From Rattus norvegicus (taxonomy: Eukaryota; Chordata; Mammalia; Rodentia; Muridae): a stretch of 64,000 bases of DNA. Shown here one piece after another: positions 60,025 through 64,000 of this stretch. The stretch lies in the NCBI RefSeq assembly GCF_036323735.1, contig NC_086024.1, positions 136,845,053 to 136,909,052 on the forward strand. Direction: 5' to 3'. Within the stretch, counting starts at the first letter, position 1. Each line of letters begins with the position of its first letter. A program made the position numbers and the translations under genes. Below the pieces are notes generated by a model. It was given only the letters and a program-made list of their open reading frames with translations, had not been told where the DNA came from and ran no database searches.

Positions 60025-60101
60025 GGGTTGGGGATTTAGCTCAGTGGTAGAGCGCTTGCCTAGCAAACGCAAGGCCCTGGGTTCGGTCCCCAGCTCCGGA
60101 A
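60025..60101 (+). repeat. ID SINE inserted in L1 ORF2
   Basis: A complete ID. The duplication aaaaatactgaggacc lies at 60009-60024 and 60102-60117. Confidence 0.94.
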
Positions 60102-60117
60102 AAAAATACTGAGGACC

Positions 60118-60673
60118 CACCTATGAGCTCACACTTACCCCTGTAGTCACCTATGAGCTCACACTCACCCCTGCAGTCACCTATGAGCTCACACTCACCC
60201 CTGCAGTCACCTATGAGCTCACACTCACCCCTGCAGTCACCTATGAGCTCACACTCACCCCTGCAGTCACCTATGAGCTCACACCCCTGCAGTCACCTAT
60301 GAGCTCACACTCACCCCTGCAGTCACCTATGAGCTCACACTCACCCCTGCAGTCACCTATGAGCTCACTCACCCCTGCAGTCACACTCACCCCTGCAGTC
60401 ACCTATGAGCTCACACTCACCCCTGCAGTCACCTATGAGCTCACACTCATCCCTGCAGTCACCTATGAGCTCACACTCACCCCTGCAGTCACCTATGAGC
60501 TCACACTCATCCCTGCAGTCACCTATGAGCTCACACTCACCCCTGCAGTCACCTATGAGCTCACACTCACCCCTGCAGTCACCTATGAGCTCACACTCAC
60601 CCCTGCAGTCACCTATGAGCTCACACTCACCCCTGCAGTCACCTATGAGCTTGAACTCACTCCTACAGTCACC
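60118..60673 (+). repeat. 30-bp minisatellite within L1 ORF2, about 18 copies
   Basis: The unit cctatgagctcacactcacc plus cctgcagtca (30 bp) repeats about 18 times with few changes; two copies have lost bases (near 60285 and 60370). Each full copy has a GAGCTC and a CTGCAG site. The unit is a multiple of three, so frames stay open as decapeptide repeats (YELTLTPAVT in one frame, MSSHSPLQSP in another). L1 ORF2 resumes directly after it (gtccttgacaagagaccaaa). Confidence 0.95.
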
Positions 60674-61430
60674 GGGTCCTTGACAAGAGACCAAAACTAC
60701 ACATTGGAGAGAAGACAGCATTTTGAGCAAATGGGGCTGGTCAGACTAGATCCCATGTAAAGAACAGAACTAGATCTTATCTCACACCCTGTACAAAAGT
60801 CAATTCCAAGTGGATCAGGCACCATAGCCTAGTATCTGATAGAGAAAGCGGGGACACACTCACCTTACAGGTACAGGAAGGACTTTCTGAACAGGACCTC
60901 AGGAGTGCAGGCATTGAGGCCAACAACAGCAAGTGGACACCATTGTTCACATGAAGGCGCAGCTTACAGGGTGAGAATACATCTGCCCAAGGGTCGGTTA
61001 CCTAGAGTCTATAAAGAACTCCGAAAACTAAGCAGCAAGAAGACAACCCGGTTAAAAACCAGGGCGAGGAAACAGAGTTCTTACAGTGAGACAGTGGCCA
61101 AGGAAAATGTTTAAATTTAGGGTTTATTTTTATGTATGTAAGTGGTGTTACCTGTATGTATGTCTGTCACTGCGTGCATTGCCTGGTGCCTGTGGACAGC
61201 AGAGAGGGCGTCAGAACCCCTGGAGTTGGAGTTACAGATAGACTCTGAGCTAAGAGCAGCAGGCACCATTAACTGCTCAACCGTCTCTTCAAGCCAGCTG
61301 ATAAATATTAAAAAAAATTAGTCATCAGGGAAATTCACATTAAAACTACTTTGAGAATTCAACTTACTGCAAACAAATGGCTAAGATCAAAGAAAACCAA
61401 CAGACCCTAAAGATGGCAGGTGTGGTGCCA

Positions 61431-61487
61431 TGGGCGTGGCTATGTGCGGTGGGCATGGCTGTGTGCGGTGGGCGTGGCTATGTGCTG
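61431..61487 (+). repeat. 19-bp tandem repeat, three copies
   Basis: Three copies of a gggcgtggctatgtgcggt-type unit. The middle copy has CA and TG changes at the CpG positions. Confidence 0.8.
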
Positions 61488-62942
61488 AGGCCTGAAGGGC
61501 TGCTGTCTTCCTACAGACATTCACTCCTCCGTGTGCATTGCTGCTCTAGCTACAATAGCCAAGGCATGATATCCATCAACGGACGGGCAGTGAAAACGTC
61601 ACAGACACAGTGGGACATTGTTCAGCTGAAAAGAAGGATGAGACTAGTAACTTGCAGGTTAAATTGGTAGCGCTGAAGACAATCATTCTGTGAGGTGAAA
61701 CCGGAAAGACAAACGGCATGTTCTTTCTTGCGGACACAGTCTTCAGCTCTTTAGACATGTGCATTTACTTAGTTTTGAGACAGGGTCTCACTGTGTAGAC
61801 CAGACTGACCTTGAAATCACAGAGCTTCTCCTATATCTGCCTTCCAAGTGCTGGGATTGCCAAGTGCTGGGTGCAGTTGCTGCCCCCACCCCCACCCCCT
61901 CCGTGTAATTTAACTCGAAGTACTTATACAAGTCAGGAACCTTGTAAGGAACCATGGTGGGTGTCACATTTCAAGACTGGACAGATAGACAAAACCCATA
62001 GGGGACTAACAGGAGTAATGAAACAGGATGTGTTAAATAATGTGACAGGTTGGGGATAGGGCAGAGATGGGGGTCTAGGGAGGTCTGACTAACACTAAAG
62101 AGCTTTGGAAATGCCATATAGAAACCTACTAGCATGTACGATTCCTATCTATAAACGCAGTTTAAATGGTGTTACCCTATGATTGGGCAGCGACTCCCCA
62201 TAAACCACAACTAGGTTACCAAGTGGACAGCTCCATGCCAGGCATAGGTCACTTCCTTTTGAGTTGTTGGTCAGTGTGGCTCCCACACATTGCAGGCCTT
62301 GCCATTGCTCTGGGTTCCCTCCAGAACTTGTGGTAAGACCCCCGGTGCTAATGTATGTGCTCATAGGACATGGAGAAATCAACAGATACAGACCCAGAAG
62401 GTTTACCTCCTTCTGGTTAGTTTAATGGTGCTGGAAGGTTCTGTATGTGCTAACTGGGGAGAACGATGACAGTCTCACCCAGCTGTGAACTCTGATCTAC
62501 AATAGCAGTGGCTGGCAGCATCCACCTACTGGTACAGTAGTGGCAGGCATAGGTGTTATGGGAGCAATGAACTACTTTTTTTGAGGGATTAAAAGCCCAT
62601 TGGACACGGTGGAATTCATAGCTGTTACTGGGCCAAAACCTGGAGGCTGCTGAGGTCATGGCCACCAGGGAGAACCTAATAGCAGCAAATCTGCTAAATG
62701 GTTGTAATAAGAAACTGTCCCCTAAGTCCTTCTCTTTATATCCATGTATTAGTCTCTCAACACTCAGGAGAGGAGCATCTTTTTGTAGTAGGTGGTGATT
62801 TAATATAGGCCCATAATTAATGATTGTGCAGAGAATGAAAGTCTATGGAGTGCTTAGCTCTAAATGGTGCACTGTCCCCCCACCCCCGTGGGCTCAGTGA
62901 CCGTTATGGAGGGGCAGAGAGATTGTTAAGAGCCAGAGGGAG

Positions 62943-63028
62943 GGGTTGGGGATTTAGCTCAGTGGTAGAGCGCTTGCCTAGGAAGCGCAAGGCCCTGGGT
63001 TCGGTCCCCAGCTCCGAAAAAAAGAACC

Positions 63029-63052
<24 letters not shown>
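62943..63052 (+). repeat. ID SINE in the L1 3' UTR
   Basis: A complete ID with a gaacc plus long poly(A) tail. The 15-bp duplication aagagccagagggag is perfect (62928-62942 and 63053-63067). Confidence 0.95.
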
Positions 63053-63062
<10 letters not shown>

Positions 63063-63360
63063 GGGAGCAGATGTGTGGAGAAACAGCATTGCTGGAACGT
63101 GCCAGTGCGGTTACAGAAGTGAACTCACAGTGGCCATGACTGCATGCACCATAGCCTGCACAAGGAAGAGCGAGACAAATCCCAGTGTGGGGTAGGCTGG
63201 GCGTGGGGCTTAGGAAGCTCCACCCCATCCAGGAGCTATGGAAATCGGTGGCTACTGGGAAGAGGGGAATCACTGGTTTTCAAGGATATGGCTCCCTGTG
63301 CTCCAGAAGACAAGTCTCCCACCCATGAACATTCAGGCAGCACCGAGTGACCTCTGGGCT

Positions 63361-64000
63361 GTGTGTGTGCGAGTGTGTGTGTGTGTGTGAGTGAGAGTGT
63401 GTGTGAGTGTGTGTGAGTGTGTATATGTGTGTGAGTGTGTGTATATGTGTGAGTGTGTGTGAGTGTGTATATGTGTGTGTATGCTGTGTGTGTGCTGTGT
63501 GTGAGTGTGTATGTGTGTGTGAGTGTGTGTGTGAGTGTGTGTGCGAGTGTGAGTGTGTGTGCGAGTGTGTGCGTGAGTGTGTGTGTATATGTGTGTGTGA
63601 GTGTGTGTATATGTGTGTGCTGTGTGTGTGAGTGTGTGTATATGTGTGTGCTGTGTGTGTGCGAGTGTGTGTATATGTGTGTGTGCTGTGTGTGTGAGTG
63701 TGTGTGTGCTGTGTGTGTGAGTGTGTGTGTGAGTGTTGTGTGTGTGTGTGTGCTGTGTGTGTATGTGTGTGTGTGTGCTGTGTGTGTGTATGTGTGGTGT
63801 GTTTGGGTGTGTGTGTGTAGTGTGTGTGAATGTGTGTGCTGTGTGTGTATGTGTGTGATGTGTGTGGTGTGTATGTGCATGGTGTGTGTATGTGGTGTGT
63901 ATGTGCATGGTGTATGTGGTGTGTATGTGCATGGTGTGTGTATGTGGTGTATGTGTGTGTGGTGTGTATGTGGTGTGTGTGTATGTGTGTGTATGTGTGT
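63361..64000. repeat. Long TG-rich simple repeat, runs off the window
   Basis: At least 640 bases of TG with GTGAG, TATATG, GCTGTG and ATGGTG variants. Long open frames on both strands (Cys/Val-rich or His/Thr-rich) are repeat artefacts. It starts where the L1 3' UTR ends. Confidence 0.96.

Larger units (their letters stand above)
59580..63350 (+). mobile_element. Old sense L1 (Lx type): ORF2 part through 3' UTR, with several insertions
   Basis: ORF2-type sequence starts near 59590 (aggattggcaggattaatgc; aacaatcctgaacaacaaaa), continues after a minisatellite at 60675-61110, and again at 61310-61700 (ctacaatagccaaggcatga). The 3' UTR follows from about 61880, including cttagctctaaatggtgcac and gactgcatgcaccatagcct-type segments near its end. 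Insertions are the ID at 60025-60101, the 30-bp array at 60118-60673, a B3 SINE at about 61115-61300, a B1 (minus) at about 61770-61868, and the ID at 62943-63052. ORF2 carries many stops. The L1 3' UTR assignment rests on recalled family sequence. Confidence 0.8.

Noticed and set aside
60118..60673. Regular 30-bp repeats resembling a CRISPR array
   Set aside because: The repeats are directly adjacent with no unique spacers, and the DNA is mammalian.
2051..63052. Many tRNA-Ala-like sequences with A and B boxes
   Set aside because: They are ID SINEs: poly(A) tails, target-site duplications, and a body that does not fold as an intact tRNA acceptor.
63236..63932. His/Thr-rich minus-strand frames of about 200 codons
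   Set aside because: Read from the TG-rich simple repeat.

Overview
This is a mammalian (rodent) nuclear genomic window, almost certainly rat. About 17 nearly identical BC1/tRNA-Ala-derived ID SINEs, many with intact target-site duplications and tails ending in the rat-type gaaccaaaa motif, lie among B1, B2/B3 and L1 repeats. There are no bacterial-type genes or operons. Coding sequence is a small fraction and is carried by short exons with GT-AG borders.

The main gene is Tdrd9 on the plus strand. I place its first nine coding exons at 5844-6064, 28925-29031, 36349-36446, 39886-40107, 40586-40708, 43018-43098, 44064-44228, 49692-49795 and 57589-57653. Their reading frames join without a break for 395 codons. 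They encode the N-terminus and the first helicase lobe: Walker A GATGSGKST, TQPRK, a DEVH box split by an intron, SAT, and the start of the second lobe. The rest of the helicase and the Tudor domain lie beyond the window. TDRD9 is known as a germline piRNA-pathway helicase needed to silence L1 in the male germ line. A MYB-type motif (AACGGTC) lies 85 bp upstream of the ATG.

Rd3l (RD3-like) is nested in Tdrd9 intron 1 on the minus strand, as two coding exons (19517-19222 and 18923-18635) giving a complete 194-residue protein. At the left edge (about 500-650) a GC-rich block with an NRF1-type site and a minus-strand splice donor looks like the promoter and first noncoding exon of a divergent gene. 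Conserved gene order suggests Atp5mj.

Everything else is intronic or intergenic DNA dominated by retrotransposons. L1 copies: an antisense 5'-truncated copy at about 9.88-13.43 kb fused directly to a full-length U6 snRNA copy (U6-L1 chimera) and carrying a nested Atp5mg processed pseudogene; an antisense piece with only 5' UTR, ORF1 and the start of ORF2 (23.76-25.71 kb); a sense 5' UTR/ORF1 fragment without a poly(A) tail but with a 15-bp target-site duplication (45.68-46.91 kb); an older antisense 3' part (54.5-56.0 kb); and an old sense Lx-type copy (59.58-63.35 kb) whose ORF2 contains a 30-bp minisatellite. A fibrillarin processed pseudogene (37.25-38.24 kb) lies next to a 1.28-kb array of an 8-bp unit. 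That array appears to have grown from the 5' end of a B1 SINE and is open in most reading frames on both strands, which makes long false ORFs. Other arrays include a 21-bp/200-bp higher-order minisatellite (14.4 kb), a 67-bp tandem repeat in a SINE tail (35.1 kb) and a TG-rich block running off the right edge.

All names come from reading the sequence and recalling family features; no alignment or database search was run.
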